Assembly (NCBI GenBank): GCA_964036665.1
Contig: OZ038528.1
Location: 26,027,245-26,091,244, forward strand
Origin: Gordius sp. MW1
Lineage: Eukaryota > Nematomorpha > Gordioida > Gordea > Gordiidae
Length of the DNA stretch: 64,000 nucleotides
Reading direction: 5' to 3'
Below are positions 23,796 through 34,146 of this stretch, one piece after another. Positions within the stretch are counted from its first letter, which is position 1. Each line of letters begins with the position of its first letter. The translations under genes and the position numbers were made by a program. The notes below the pieces were generated by a model. The model was not told where the DNA came from, made no database searches, and saw nothing but the letters and a program-made list of their open reading frames with translations.

Positions 23796-23904
23796 ATTTG
23801 TATGTTTTCTGTTTCAATTCAATACATTCAAAACATGATAGACACGCAGAATTTGTATGTTTTCTGTTTCAATTTAATGCATTCAAAACACGATAGATAC
23901 GCAG
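23796..23904. repeat. 55-bp tandem duplication
   Basis: Two copies starting ATTTGTATGTTTTCTGTTTC at 23796 and 23851. It lies in the 5' half of the non-autonomous Helitron. Confidence 0.8.
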
Positions 23905-24414
23905 TCTTGGTCATGAGGTGGCGTTTGAGTGACATTTTAGTAAACGTCAAAACGTATAAACCTAAATAACATGACCGTCTTGTGACTTAGAAATTTGGAA
24001 TATAGTTAAAAACCTAGGCTCAGACCTACCAATAATTCGCAGAAATTTCCATCTAAATCGGTCTAGCCGTTTCGGAGGAGTTTAACCACGCACACCGTTT
24101 CACGTGATTTTTATATAGTAGATTACTTGTGACGCTTTTCTTCAACATTATGCTGAATGGTTATAACGTTGGCATACCTTATCTACAAAGAACTAAAATC
24201 GTTGACTCAAACATTTATACTAAGGGAAGTGTTACTAAACGCGAGTGAATACCAAAAGTGATGAATAAACAATTTTTGTTTTGTGTACTTGGGGCCTTTG
24301 TCGCATGTAAATTACATGAGGACACATTCAAATGTCAGAATTGCACATAATATCTTTACCTTTATAAAAAGCAGGTTAGTTTTACTTCTATAAATTTTAC
24401 GATCTTAATAGATT

Positions 24415-24441
24415 TTAAAAATATCTTTAAAATCCCAAAAT
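24415..24441 (+). repeat. Left 27-bp target duplication of LINE fragment
   Basis: TTAAAAATATCTTTAAAATC plus CCAAAAT. It recurs at 24798-24824 with one mismatch. Confidence 0.85.
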
Positions 24442-24797
24442 ACTTCTTCTTTCTATGACTATTTGCCACCTATGCTGGTGGTCAGTCCTTTCAGCATTCG
24501 TTTCCATTCGTTTTTATGTTTACATAGATATTTCTTTATCTTGTGGACTTTCATATGGTGCCGTATTTTATAAATTAGGTAAGCTTGAGTCTTCCTCTCC
24601 TTCGGTTTCCAGCGAAATCTATCATCTCGATTTTTTTTCCGACGTAGCTATCGTCCCTTCTTTCGACATGGCCATACCATCTTAGTCTATTTAGGAGCTT
24701 TGTCGTAATAGATGTAGTACCCAAAATTCTTTTTATTTCTTCATTTCGCCTATGTTCCTTTTTACTTACTCTTAGCACCCATCTTAGCACTCTCAAC
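24442..24797 (-). mobile_element. 5'-truncated RTE-like LINE fragment
   Basis: The minus strand encodes the C-terminal wing of an RTE-like element (KKEHRRNEEIKRILG, RLRWYGHVERRDDS), closest to the copy at 47625-50650. The 3' end is a GAAAGAAGAAG tail at 24442. The fragment is bracketed by 27-bp duplications. Confidence 0.9.
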
Positions 24798-24824
24798 TTA
24801 AAAATATATTTAAAATCCCAAAAT
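24798..24824 (+). repeat. Right 27-bp target duplication of LINE fragment
   Basis: Matches 24415-24441 with one substitution. Confidence 0.85.
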
Positions 24825-25194
24825 GCAACAAAATTAAAAAAAAATTAGAAAAAATGATAAAGCGGTTAGAAACTCGCATACCTATTTAGGAAATACCCTT
24901 TTTCAATAATGTGGTCTTAATTATTTTTAAAAATCTATGCTTTTGGATTTATTATATATCAAAGTCATTTAGTCAGCTACATTAAGTTTAAAAAGAAAGT
25001 ATGTTCTAATACTATCTTAAAAATACCTATTTATTGATTGCCCGAATTTATATATTTATAGCAACAAGCGGTCTTAGATCTTTTATTCTAAAATAAATAT
25101 TTCAAATGTAATTTTTTATGAACCCAAGATGGACAGGACGGAACAGGACGAGACAGAAAATTTTCCACCGAAAGTGAGCCCATAGATTGCCTGG
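24825..25194. other. No recognisable feature
   Basis: AT-rich. Near 25125-25190 a GGACGGAACAGGACGAGAC stretch and GAGCCCATAGATTGC resemble the end of the repeat at 28160-28225. Confidence 0.4.
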
Positions 25195-25450
25195 CAATTA
25201 TACTATTTACTAGTCAAACTGTCTCATATTTTAACATGTACATTGTGAAATAAGGGGTTGGAAAAGGTGACAACTCTGATTAACACGTGCGATACTTCTT
25301 TGCTATAGTGCTTCTTATTATGGATTTTTTAAAAAATAACTATGTGTGACATTAACAAAGCCCACCTTTAACAGCTCCTACCACCACTAGCACTAGGATA
25401 GGTAGAATTATTAAATAAAATTTATGCTTCACAAAAATGTTTAAACCAAA
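25195..25450 (-). pseudogene. GPCR family relic, N-terminal part
   Basis: The minus strand still encodes IILPILV followed by a VVVGAVKG segment (transmembrane 1) and traces of the segment 2-3 region (tacatgttaaaatatgaga-like). Frameshifts and deletions remove the rest. The upstream side keeps the family's conserved block (25555-25635). This is a dead copy of the receptor family. Confidence 0.7.
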
Positions 25451-25554
25451 TATTTGTTGCATCAATTATTTTTAAAGTCACCTGAGGCAAGGAATTTGCA
25501 AGCCGAAATTATAAAATGTTAATTATTTTTTGGCAGTTAAGAAAATATTGTATT

Positions 25555-25635
25555 CCATAGACTTATTTGGCTCGAGTTTTTAATCAAGATTAACTAGGTT
25601 TAAAATTTAATTTCCTATGCTGTGACAAGCTCCAT
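25555..25635 (-). promoter_or_regulatory. Conserved upstream block next to the GPCR relic
   Basis: In gene direction it reads GCATAGGAAATTAAATTT, then TTGATTAAAAACTCG, then GCCAAATAAGTCTATG. It matches the blocks at 9138-9231, 29970-30050 and 33987-34063. Confidence 0.6.
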
Positions 25636-26236
25636 ATTTTTTGTATAAAGTATTAGGAACCAAATATTAGTGCTAGGCCTATAATAAAAAATTGTCGTCG
25701 GGCCAATTTTTAAGACACTAACCCGCTAAATTAAAATGCAACATGAAATATATGGGGACTTAGAATGGCTCTGTAGGTATAAAGGTAAAATTGCTAAAAC
25801 GTGTTATATGAAGTTTTAATATCACAGCCTTCCAATGTCTCATAAATAATCTAACCGTTAATGTTATTATGTTTTATCTATATCTCGCTGACCCGGCAAA
25901 CGTTTTTTGCTAAAAATACTATTTTCTTTAATATAATAAAATTCGAAAAAACTTCAGCCTTGTATGTATGACGTCATTTTTTATTTGATGCTATAAATGA
26001 AACTGACCGGGAAATGTCCGATATTTTTTAAACGAAAAGGTATTTTAGGAATCTGAAAAAGCTATTTTACCCCTGGCCGCCTTGGGCATCTACGGCTAAA
26101 TTTTCGCGGGAATCAGGCCGGTAGTTTCAGAGCTTAGCCCTTTTTTAAAACGAAAACGAAATGTCCGATATTTTTAAAACTAAAAGGAATTTTGGGATTA
26201 TGTATTAAGTTAACATTGATAATTTAATTACCCTAT

Positions 26237-26368
26237 GCCCTCCCCTACAAGAGCCTATGCCTCTACTGATATGGGTCCCTGTGCCCCTACAAAAGCCTAT
26301 GCCTCTACTGATGTGGGTCCGAATCGCGGCGAGGGCAAATTCTTAATTGCTGGTCCAAATCCCGGAGA
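26237..26368 (+). repeat. tRNA-like segment (B-box and acceptor-like ends)
   Basis: GCCCTCCCC at the left can pair with GGCGAGGGC and GGAGAGGGC at the right, and GGTCCAAATCCCGGAGAGGG resembles a T-arm plus acceptor 3' half. A module of about 41 bp (GCCTATGCCTCTACTGATRT) is repeated inside. No convincing A-box or anticodon arm, so I do not call a tRNA gene. Confidence 0.5.
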
Positions 26369-26399
26369 GGGCCAAATTTTTATTTTTTTTAAATTAAAT

Positions 26400-27070
26400 T
26401 AATATATTGTTCTTGTTAATACCATTGATAATATGACTTTTTGACCTTCCGCTGGCTACTGACCAATAAAAAAATGACCATTGGCCAAAGTATCGAATTT
26501 TTTTTTTTTGAATAGTTATATTAGGTTAACATTGATAATTACCTGTGCCCTCGACTAGAAGGGTCTATGCCTCTTTTGATATGGGTCTCTGTGCCCCTAC
26601 AAAAACCTCTGCCTCTACTGATGTGGGTTCGAATCCCGGAGAGGGCAAAATTTTTTTTTTTTAAATTAAATTAATATATTGTTCCTGTTAATACCATTGA
26701 TAAAATGACTTTTTGGTCGTCCGCTGGCTACTGGCCAATAAAAAACATCACCATTGGCCAAATTGTCGATGTTATTTTAAATTAATATAGTGTTTTTGTT
26801 AATACCATTGATAATATGGCTTTTTAACCGTCCGTTGGCTGCTGATTAATGGAAAAAATGACCATTCGCCAAATTGTGATTCGAAATTTTCTTTTCGTTT
26901 TTTTTGACTCGTATGTATTTTATAGACCGTCTCTGGGTACTGACCAATGGGAAAAAATGACCATTGGCCAAATTGTGATTCCAAATTTTTTTTTTTTTGG
27001 CTAGTGTGTATTTCAGACCGTCTCTTGGTACTGACCAATAAAAAAAATGACCATTGGCCAAATGGTTTTT
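26400..27070. repeat. CCAATGG/CCATTGG dyad array, about five units
   Basis: Imperfect units of about 90-300 bp spacing each contain CTGACCAATRR, a short A-rich spacer and TGACCATTGGCCAA, plus GACTTTTTGGCCGTCCG upstream in several. The CCAATGG and CCATTGG parts form an inverted repeat in the better units. A second tRNA-like segment lies at 26545-26652. The short frames here are by-products of the repeats. Confidence 0.8.
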
Positions 27071-27198
27071 AAGGAAAGGCTAAATGCTCCTCCCAAAATC
27101 ATTATAAAATAATGAAACAAATTCTTGAATTGATTTACTAATTAGTTATTTATTTAATGATCGAAAAACGCTTATTGCTGAAGTATTTTAAATCAATG

Positions 27199-27515
27199 GT
27201 TCTTAACCTTTTTATATACGCGGCCCCCCAAATATTTTATAATTTTTTGCGTCCCCCCATTTTTTATATAATAATTTATATTTGTTAAATTATCTATAAT
27301 ACATTGATTTTCTATTATTGTTTCATTTTATTATATAATAAACATAAAACACAACTTTATTATTTCATTATCTATTTAAATAACATAAAAACTTCTACCA
27401 TTCAAAAAATTAATATCACTATAAATAATAAGTTTCACAGCTTTTTTTAATACCAGCAGGGTGTGAGTAGTTCTAGCGAACGTCTTGTAAACAGAAGGCA
27501 ACGAGTTCGAATTAT
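27199..27515 (-). mobile_element. Internally deleted derivative of the 58.7-61.4 kb hAT
   Basis: It starts CAATGGTTCTTAACCTTTTT, matching the inverted right end of the complete hAT (CAGTGGTTCTTAACC), and follows it through the GCGACCCCCC and TATAATAATTTATAT stretches. It then jumps to the 5' leader of the hAT (TACCATTCAAAAAATTA, TAAATAATAAGTTTCACA, GTCTTGTAAA). The transposase gene and the second end are missing. Confidence 0.75.
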
Positions 27516-28313
27516 TAAACGCTTTCTGTAAATGGATTTTGACAGCTTTCAACGTTGAAGCATAAATTTATCTAAAATTGTCTAAAACCCATTTGTATAA
27601 AATGAAAGATTTTAGGGTTCGATTTTTTATATCTTAACAATTTTTTTTCACTCGGGTATTACGTAAAGAATATTTTGAATTTTGCTATACTTTTATATTT
27701 TATAAAAAAACTTTCTAATAAAATTATTTTTTTTACACCAAAAATTTAATTAATTGCTTACCGTCAATGCATGATTTATGGACAAATTCGGGTTTTAAAT
27801 ACTGCCTTAAAAACTCATTAAAATTAACATTAAAATTTTTTGCATGTATGTAAACCAGTTATCGATAATAAAAACTTAGAGGTTCTCCCTGGGGATGGTT
27901 ACGCAAACGTTTCGCCATCTCCTTTTTATTATATTTTAGAAACATTACACACTTATGTAAATATGCATTATAAATGAAAATTATGGATGTGGGACGTTAC
28001 GACACGTAAGATAGCGCAAAAGACAAGAATAAAATGTATTTTACTAGTCTTGAATTATAGTAAATTCCTTAGACTAATGTACGGTCTTTAAGCAATTGCT
28101 ATATTAATTTAATTTAAAAAAAATATAAAAATTTGCCCTCTCCGGGTATCAAACCTACAATTAAAAACGTTGGACGGACGGGCAACGGACGGACGGACAA
28201 CAAAAAGCGAGCCCATAAATTGCATAGCAAATATGCTAGATTTATACGGAGTATAGATGAGTCGTCCCCCCTTCCCTTCCCCTCCTCCCCTTCCCCCCTC
28301 CCCCTTCCCAAGA

Positions 28314-28326
28314 GGGCCGAAGGCCC
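28314..28326. other. GC-rich terminal hairpin
   Basis: GGGCCGAAGGCCC is a 5-bp GGGCC/GGCCC stem with a GAA loop. The same hairpin ends the element at 61513-63236. Confidence 0.7.
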
Positions 28327-28595
28327 GAGTTTTTTATAGATATTGGTTCTGTCAAATCGTTAGGTACCTGTCGGGTTAATAAAATAACTTTACTCGCATA
28401 ACCTAAAGCATAAAAGTTAACAATTTTGAAAGAAATTCTTTACTACAATATATATTTGATTTATTGACTAATATCTATTATATGGCCCAACAAATTTTAC
28501 ATAATTTCAATTTTGCTTTTAAAACATTGTGAAATTGAGTTTGTAGTACAAGCCTATAGGATCAATTCTTTTGATTAACATATTTGGTTTAAATA

Positions 28596-29861
28596 CTATT
28601 TTCTCCACATATTATTGCAAACCAATTTAAATCCTTGATGAATTTTGGGGTCCATAAATAATTGTATATATACGCCTAGACAATTTATACCGTATTTCGT
28701 AGTGTAGGCGAAATGCTGAAACCATAGTTCAGTTTTGCTTTTAAACGTATCCGTCCAAGGTTGATAGGCAAACATGTAAATTGTCATGGGTAATATGTTT
28801 AAAATTAGATATAAATTGATAATTAACAAGAATAAGATTAATTTTTTTTGTCTATATTTGCTTTTCATTGAAGCTTGGCTGTCTGCGCAAATTATCGTAG
28901 TCGGTTTTTTCAGGGGCACCATATTAAAAGAAACATTATGATTATTGCCTTTAAAAATAGAAGTTCTTGTGTGTGGTAATAAAAGATTGCTAGCTGCAAC
29001 AATACTTTTATCGTCAGCTTTTTTTACTTTGTTCTTTTTATTCATCATACGTAAATAACAACAGATTGTTATAGTATTCGAAAAAACTGCTATTAATGGG
29101 ACTAGGCAAAATAAAACGTTGATTGAACGACGATAGCTTATAAACCATTTAATAGTTTTAAGATTCTGTGCATGGGAATAGCCATTGTTTTTACAAGCAC
29201 TGTTGTTCATATTTATTTTTGTTGTGACATTTTTAAAAATAGTGCTGCTTGAAACGTTTGTCAAATTGTTGATGAATGAAATACCATCTATAAAATTCGT
29301 GCTTTCGTTTTCTATATAAACGACATCATATCCCCAACTGTATGGTATCGTTAAGGCTAGACAAACAAAAAATCCTAGGGCTAATATAAGATATCTAATA
29401 TACCGGTTTTTACAAAATTCTGTATAGTGATGTGGTAATATTAAAGCACACAAACGCTCCACTGATATAGCTATACAAATGAAATTGCTGAAGTTGGGAA
29501 ACGTATCTAGTAGGGGAAAATTGATTTTAATTATATAAAAGGCATACCATTTAGAAGCGAAACATTTTTCGGATTTTAGCATGTATATTGCAAGGTTAGG
29601 TATAATGAATAGAGACAAGAGAAAATCGGAAAGGGTCATAAATCTGATTAATACGTACAGAGATAGTTTGTGCTTCTTTGCTATACCGCTTCCCGTTACC
29701 GAATTCAACGAAAAAACAACTTTATATGACATATAAAAAAGCACACTTCCAGCCACTCCGATCACCACGAGGATAGGTATAATTATTCCATAAGTGATAT
29801 TAATACTCCACAAAATATAATCGGACGAAACTACGATTTCTTTGGCCATATTCAAAGTCAT
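28596..29861 (-). CDS. Class A GPCR-like receptor, intact
   Basis: A 421-residue seven-transmembrane protein from one uninterrupted frame, probably a plasma-membrane receptor for a small ligand or peptide. Segments lie at about 15-45, 65-95, 102-133, 154-177, 247-273, 340-366 and 378-402. C100 at the top of helix 3 and C223 in loop 2 can form the usual disulphide. Helix 2 has LSD (D79). After helix 3 the DRY motif is ERL (135-137). Helix 6 has NILP. The NPxxY position in helix 7 reads GVYIQ, so it is atypical. Loop 2 holds several N-glycosylation sequons. The first ATG follows the conserved upstream block by about 110 bp. The ligand is unknown, and a neuropeptide-type receptor is only a guess. 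Confidence 0.9.
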   Translation of the reverse strand: MTLNMAKEIVVSSDYILWSINITYGIIIPILVVIGVAGSVLFYMSYKVVFSLNSVTGSGIAKKHKLSLYVLIRFMTLSDFLLSLFIIPNLAIYMLKSEKCFASKWYAFYIIKINFPLLDTFPNFSNFICIAISVERLCALILPHHYTEFCKNRYIRYLILALGFFVCLALTIPYSWGYDVVYIENESTNFIDGISFINNLTNVSSSTIFKNVTTKINMNNSACKNNGYSHAQNLKTIKWFISYRRSINVLFCLVPLIAVFSNTITICCYLRMMNKKNKVKKADDKSIVAASNLLLPHTRTSIFKGNNHNVSFNMVPLKKPTTIICADSQASMKSKYRQKKLILFLLIINLYLILNILPMTIYMFAYQPWTDTFKSKTELWFQHFAYTTKYGINCLGVYIQLFMDPKIHQGFKLVCNNMWRK

Positions 29862-29969
29862 TTGGGGTTGGGCCTAAATAGTGAAAGGATTCTAATAAGG
29901 TTTAATTATGAGATGTGGGTATTATTTGCGTACGGTGTTATAATGACGAAAAACAAAGCATTGAATAAC

Positions 29970-30050
29970 TTAGACTTATTTGGCACAAGATTTTAATCAA
30001 ATTTAATTTTATCCTAAATCTCATTTCCTATGCTATAAGACGCCCCATTG
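29970..30050 (-). promoter_or_regulatory. Conserved upstream block of GPCR 28596-29861
   Basis: In gene direction it reads TCTTATAGCATAGGAAATGA, then AATTAAATTTGATTAAAATC, then GCCAAATAAGTCTA. It is shared with three other copies of the family at similar distance from the start codon. Confidence 0.65.
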
Positions 30051-30409
30051 TTTGTTTAAAGTATTAACCTATTTACATTTGCAAATCCCTTTTAATAAAT
30101 ATTAATTAAATTTAAAAACCAATAATTAAATTGTTGGCTCAAATAATTGTGGCAGGCTAAAACCAAAAAAATATTGTTTTATGGCCAATTTTGATGACGT
30201 CAATATGTTAAATTAAAATGCAATATTGAAATATGTGGAAACCTGGAATAACTTTATATGCACATGTTTGAGGAGTTAAAATAACTAATTTTTCAAATAT
30301 GCTTCAACATAGTGTTTCTATTAATACAATATTTAATAAATTCTCCTGTAAACCAATATGTACCCAAAAAATGTAAAGAAATATGACTTATACTTCTTCT
30401 ACCTCTTAC

Positions 30410-31330
30410 CGACTCACTTTCCTTCAGAATTGTTAATAAATTAAATTTTCAAGTCGGAACTTAGCGAAAAAAACCCATTTAAATTACGCTTCTGAATTTC
30501 GAGTCGAATTGAATATTTGTGGTATTCGTTCGAATATATATTAAGTTTCTATATTACTAAAAATCGCATTTAAAAAAAGCTTTTATGTGATATTTAATTT
30601 GCATATACATTTCAAACATTGAATAAAAATGTGAAAGGCGAATTAAGGAATAGAAATGTCGATATCTGTAAGACATTTAAAAGCGGTTTTTAGTCAATTT
30701 TTGTTTGTTATATACAAAAACCTTCAAACATGATTGCTAGTACCATTGTTAGATAATTTAATTTATTATATGCGTAATGGTCTCAATCACTTATTTATTT
30801 CTTTTTACTTCTATGATATCAAAATTTATAAATTTAACAACATATATATCCAAATTAATATTATATAAAAAATTGCCGTTGGCAGTAATTAGAGTTTACC
30901 TCTTAATTAAAAATGAGCACTCGTGCTTCTGGGTATTATCTTGTTTTAAATCTCTTAATATAACCTCAAAGGCATAAAATATATTATATAGAATATGTCA
31001 AAGTGTAATGGATAAGTATGAAAATAACATTAAAATTAAATAAAAATTGAACTTGAATATTAACAAAACTTGAAAGAATTTTGAAATTAAAAGACATTAT
31101 TAGTGAAAAAATAATTGTTTACTATGTATGTATATAAAATTTAAAAATAGTGGAAAAATAATTAATTTGTGGACATAAAAACTGAATTATATGCCTCTCA
31201 TCTATATAAAGTAGATTTAAAGTAAATAATTTTAATTTTTTTTTCAAATTTTTAAATCTCAACAATATTCGTTCGAAATAAGATCGAATATCGAACCGAA
31301 TTTTAATTATTTCCTAGAGCGTAAGTTTAA
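30410..31330. repeat. Interspersed repeat with TTCGAA-type subterminal blocks (copy 1)
   Basis: Both ends carry irregular ATTCG/TTCGAA/GATCG words (30500-30540 and 31265-31310). The interior (TTAAAAAAAGC, AAAGGCGAA, CGGTTTTTAG) matches 36550-36640 and 36925-36960. No long frame. A hAT-type MITE is possible but the ends are not defined. Confidence 0.5.
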
Positions 31331-31491
31331 CCGCTGACTAGGAATGAAATATAATAGACGTCACCAGGTACCTGAAATCTTAAAGTTGTATAGAATTTAA
31401 ACTATTAGCTAATATAAAGTTCTGTTGAGCAAATCCCTCTCTTTCAAAGGCTTAAAAATGAGTAAAAGCCAACCATTTAACAGCACCATAC
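31331..31491. other. No recognisable feature
   Basis: Short AT-rich spacer between two repeats. Confidence 0.4.
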
Positions 31492-31967
31492 TAGAGCTCT
31501 GCAAAATGGATTTTTTTCGGCACGACAGCGGCCCTATGTCGACATTCTATTTTTTAATATGCCTAAGACAGATCCTAGCCCGAAATGTTTTTTTTTTATT
31601 TTTGGCCCGTCCCGAGCCTGAGTTCAGCCCGATTTTCTTTAATAAAGACCTTTAGACTATTTACCTTTAATAATTATTTTATTTGTTATAAATTGGAGTT
31701 TACAATTTAGATAAGTTTTAAATAAAAATCCATTTCACCTGATCAATTTGTTCAGCTAATAATTTAAACCTAAAAAACTAACTTTATAAAATAAATTGTA
31801 CTTAACGGTGAAAATATTTTTGCAAAAATTAACCCATTATAATTTCAAAGTTTTAATAGCTACGATGAATATAATGAATACCAGACTCCCCCATCAGGCC
31901 CGACCCGAAATTGTGTGATTTTAGGCTGGGCCGTGTTCGGGCCGGGTCTGGCTTTAGACAGCTCGTA
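31492..31967. repeat. Possible hAT-type MITE with GGCCCG-rich ends
   Basis: The left end TAGAGCTCTGCA is close to the TAGAGAACTGCA end of the element at 4717-5812. The right end is an imperfect inverted match (CAGCTCGTA). Both sides have GGCCCGtCCCGAGCC or CCCGACCCG stretches around an AT-rich middle. No target duplication is visible. Confidence 0.4.
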
Positions 31968-32934
31968 GAGAGCTTCAATTATACCCTTCTATAGATTGTA
32001 GTAGGCATTCCATTAATGTGTTCTTATATCCAAATTTACCTCGAATTAGTTATCCTTTCACAAATATGAATTTTTAATAATGCCTGCTAATTTAAAAAGT
32101 ACTAAGAATTAAACGACATTAATAAAATATAGTATAATATTATGAGCTTTTTATACCCAGGAGAGATATAGGCATTTTTAAGACAGTTTTGGATCTTGTT
32201 ATCCTTTACCATTTATTAAAAATGAATTTTTTTTCATTAACTCGTATGCCTGCTATTTTTTATATAGGCGTCTCTTTAAAGAAGTATTAGTTTTAAACCC
32301 TTATTATTACATAAAATAAAATGCATAGATTTTTTTACTAAGTATGATACATAAGATATACTATAAATGAGTATAAAAGTATAAGAAAAACTATCATTCA
32401 AAGAAATCAAGAGCCACGTGTCAGATAATTTCGCTAAAAATACCAATTATGTGAGTATTTAGCTTCAGATGATTTCTTTCCTATTGATTAAAAATGTCAA
32501 TGATTGCCAAGCAGAACAGGAAGTCATTAAGGGGATAGAAATTTTAGAGTAAGTAATATCTCAGTATAAAATTTTTTCCGATTTTCGAAAGAAGGTACTG
32601 GGTATAATATTAGATATGAAAACTTTGATTAAATTATTCAACTAAAGCCGTTGATTTTGAAACAGTATACTTGGTTACAAGGGTTATGGTATATTCAAAA
32701 TTACAGATAAATATTTACAGTGGCAAAAGCTTAAAGTCTGTCTTGTTAGTTAAGTATTAAAAGTAAACGTAAATATTATTGATTAAATGAAAACCAATTG
32801 CTAAATAACACTTGTAAGATTAGAGTATAAGCTTTTCTACAATTTTATGGCTTACATCATCATTAACCATTAATCAATACTTTTAAATATTTTTAAATTT
32901 TACCAAATAAGCACACTAATTAAATGGCTAATAG
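31968..32934. other. No recognisable feature
   Basis: AT-rich. I saw no gene, tandem repeat or inverted ends. Confidence 0.55.
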
Positions 32935-33030
32935 TTTTTTTTATTGGTTAAAAAGTTTATTTTCACGAAACAAAATTACATAAATAAGCGAAATACAAAA
33001 ATAAAGACATATTGGTTAAATACAACAACC
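32935..33030 (-). mobile_element. LINE 3' tail fragment
   Basis: TTGGTTAAAAAGTTTATTTT and the following GAAATACAAAAATAA segment match the 3' end of the LINE at 55722-55815 almost base for base. A short T run marks the poly(A) side. Confidence 0.8.
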
Positions 33031-33094
33031 TATACACTTAAACATGTCACAATAACTAATATTTTCTTATAATATGCTTAACTATTTAGTGTCC

Positions 33095-33210
33095 CGTGGA
33101 TTAAATCTCACTTGGGACTTCACTACGGTCGACATATTTGCCCCATCTAACTCCTTTCCCGGCCTTATAGTCAGTGCAGAGAGTAGGAAGACAACGAAGT
33201 ATTCCTCCCT
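33095..33210 (+). mobile_element. LINE C-terminal coding fragment, opposite strand
   Basis: The plus strand encodes LTWDFTTVDIFAPSN, the counterpart of the WDYTCIDVFAPSN motif in the LINE at 54866-55189. Only a short piece remains. A run of T from about 33267 follows. Confidence 0.65.
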
Positions 33211-33299
33211 CGCGGATCACTTCAAATAGAACATTCTCTTTCGTTTATATTCTATTTTATTTACATTTTTTTTTTTTTTTTTTTTTGAAGATGTCTTTT

Positions 33300-33960
33300 A
33301 TTAAGACAAAATATTATATAATTATAATTTGTTTTAATACACTTGTGGCGTTGAGATGAAGTAACCAACTGACATTCAATTACTTTTTACTTTTCAACTT
33401 TTCAATCATCTATCCATTAACAATTCCACCAAAAACTTCCGCAATATCAACAACACCACATCGCTATTGATATATATTATTTTTATCTATTTCCGCGATC
33501 AACCCACGCTATTGAATATTCTATCATACCAAATTTCGCTCATATTTTATTTCATTGTTAATTAATACCAATCCTTATTGTGTGTGTGGAAATAAATACC
33601 TTACAACCATTACACCCTCTATCATTCTCAGTAATAAATATATGAAGAAAAATTTCCTGTTACAATCAATCTTTAAATAAAACACGATCAGAATTTTATA
33701 AAACAACACACAGTTATTTTGCTGCATGTTAATGCACCAAACAATACTAGCTAGGAAACGATTCCGGTTTCATATTTACACATCTAGTACTCCTCCATTA
33801 ATGCATAAAGAGCCAATCTAAGACCCTATATATTTCAATCTTCATTTCTATATAAAAAAAATTAGCCACACGATTTTTTTTACTACACGAATACCAATTT
33901 AATTATTGATTTTAAATTAAATTAACCTTTATTTAAACGAATTTAAAATTTAAATAGGTC
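33300..33960. other. No recognisable gene
   Basis: AT-rich sequence before the conserved GPCR upstream block. No other feature was recognised. Confidence 0.5.
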
Positions 33961-33986
33961 AAGACTTTATACAAACATTAGGGAGC

Positions 33987-34063
33987 GTCTCATAAAATAG
34001 GAAATGAAATTTCGGGCATAATTAAAATTGATTAAAACCTCGGGCCAAATAAGTCTATGTAAT
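33987..34063 (+). promoter_or_regulatory. Conserved upstream block of GPCR 34147-35451
   Basis: It reads GCGTCTCATAAAATAGGAAA, then ATAATTAAAATTGATTAAAA, then GCCAAATAAGTCTATG, about 85-160 bp before the ATG. It is shared with three other family copies. Confidence 0.65.
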
Positions 34064-34146
34064 ACAATATATTCTTATGTTCGCTATTTTAACTACCTAG
34101 TGCCAAAAAAATAACCAGCTTTTAAAAATTACACTAAAATTTTATC

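Larger units (their letters stand above)
22597..24122 (-). mobile_element. Non-autonomous Helitron, both ends visible
   Basis: On the minus strand it begins A|TCTACTATATAAAAATCACG at 24122 and ends CGGGTCAGCTAG|T at 22597. A GCAAA...TTTGC stem lies about 12 nt before the end. This is the TC...CTRR layout with insertion between A and T. No Rep/helicase coding sequence is present. It contains two tandem repeats. Its 3' end matches the autonomous copy at 14804, which could mobilise it. Confidence 0.85.
25884..28340 (-). mobile_element. Helitron-like composite element
   Basis: On the minus strand the left terminus is A|TCTATAAAAAACTCGGGCC at 28340, with a GGGCC-TTC-GGCCC hairpin. The far end carries the GCCGGGTCAGCGAG version of the Helitron 3' end at 25884, with CTAG altered to CGAG. 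Inside are tRNA-like segments, an array of CCAAT dyad repeats and a hAT deletion derivative. No gene. It may be a real non-autonomous Helitron that captured repeats, or adjacent pieces of several elements. Confidence 0.5.

Noticed and set aside
26237-26368. Functional tRNA gene
   Set aside because: Only the T-arm and acceptor-like ends are present. No plausible D-arm or anticodon arm of normal length.
26799-27061. Minus-strand frames with repeated FESQFGEWSFF-like text
   Set aside because: The text repeats with the CCAAT dyad units. It is non-coding array sequence.
28114-28339. Two overlapping short frames on opposite strands
   Set aside because: They arise from TC-rich low-complexity sequence and the hairpin end of a transposable element.
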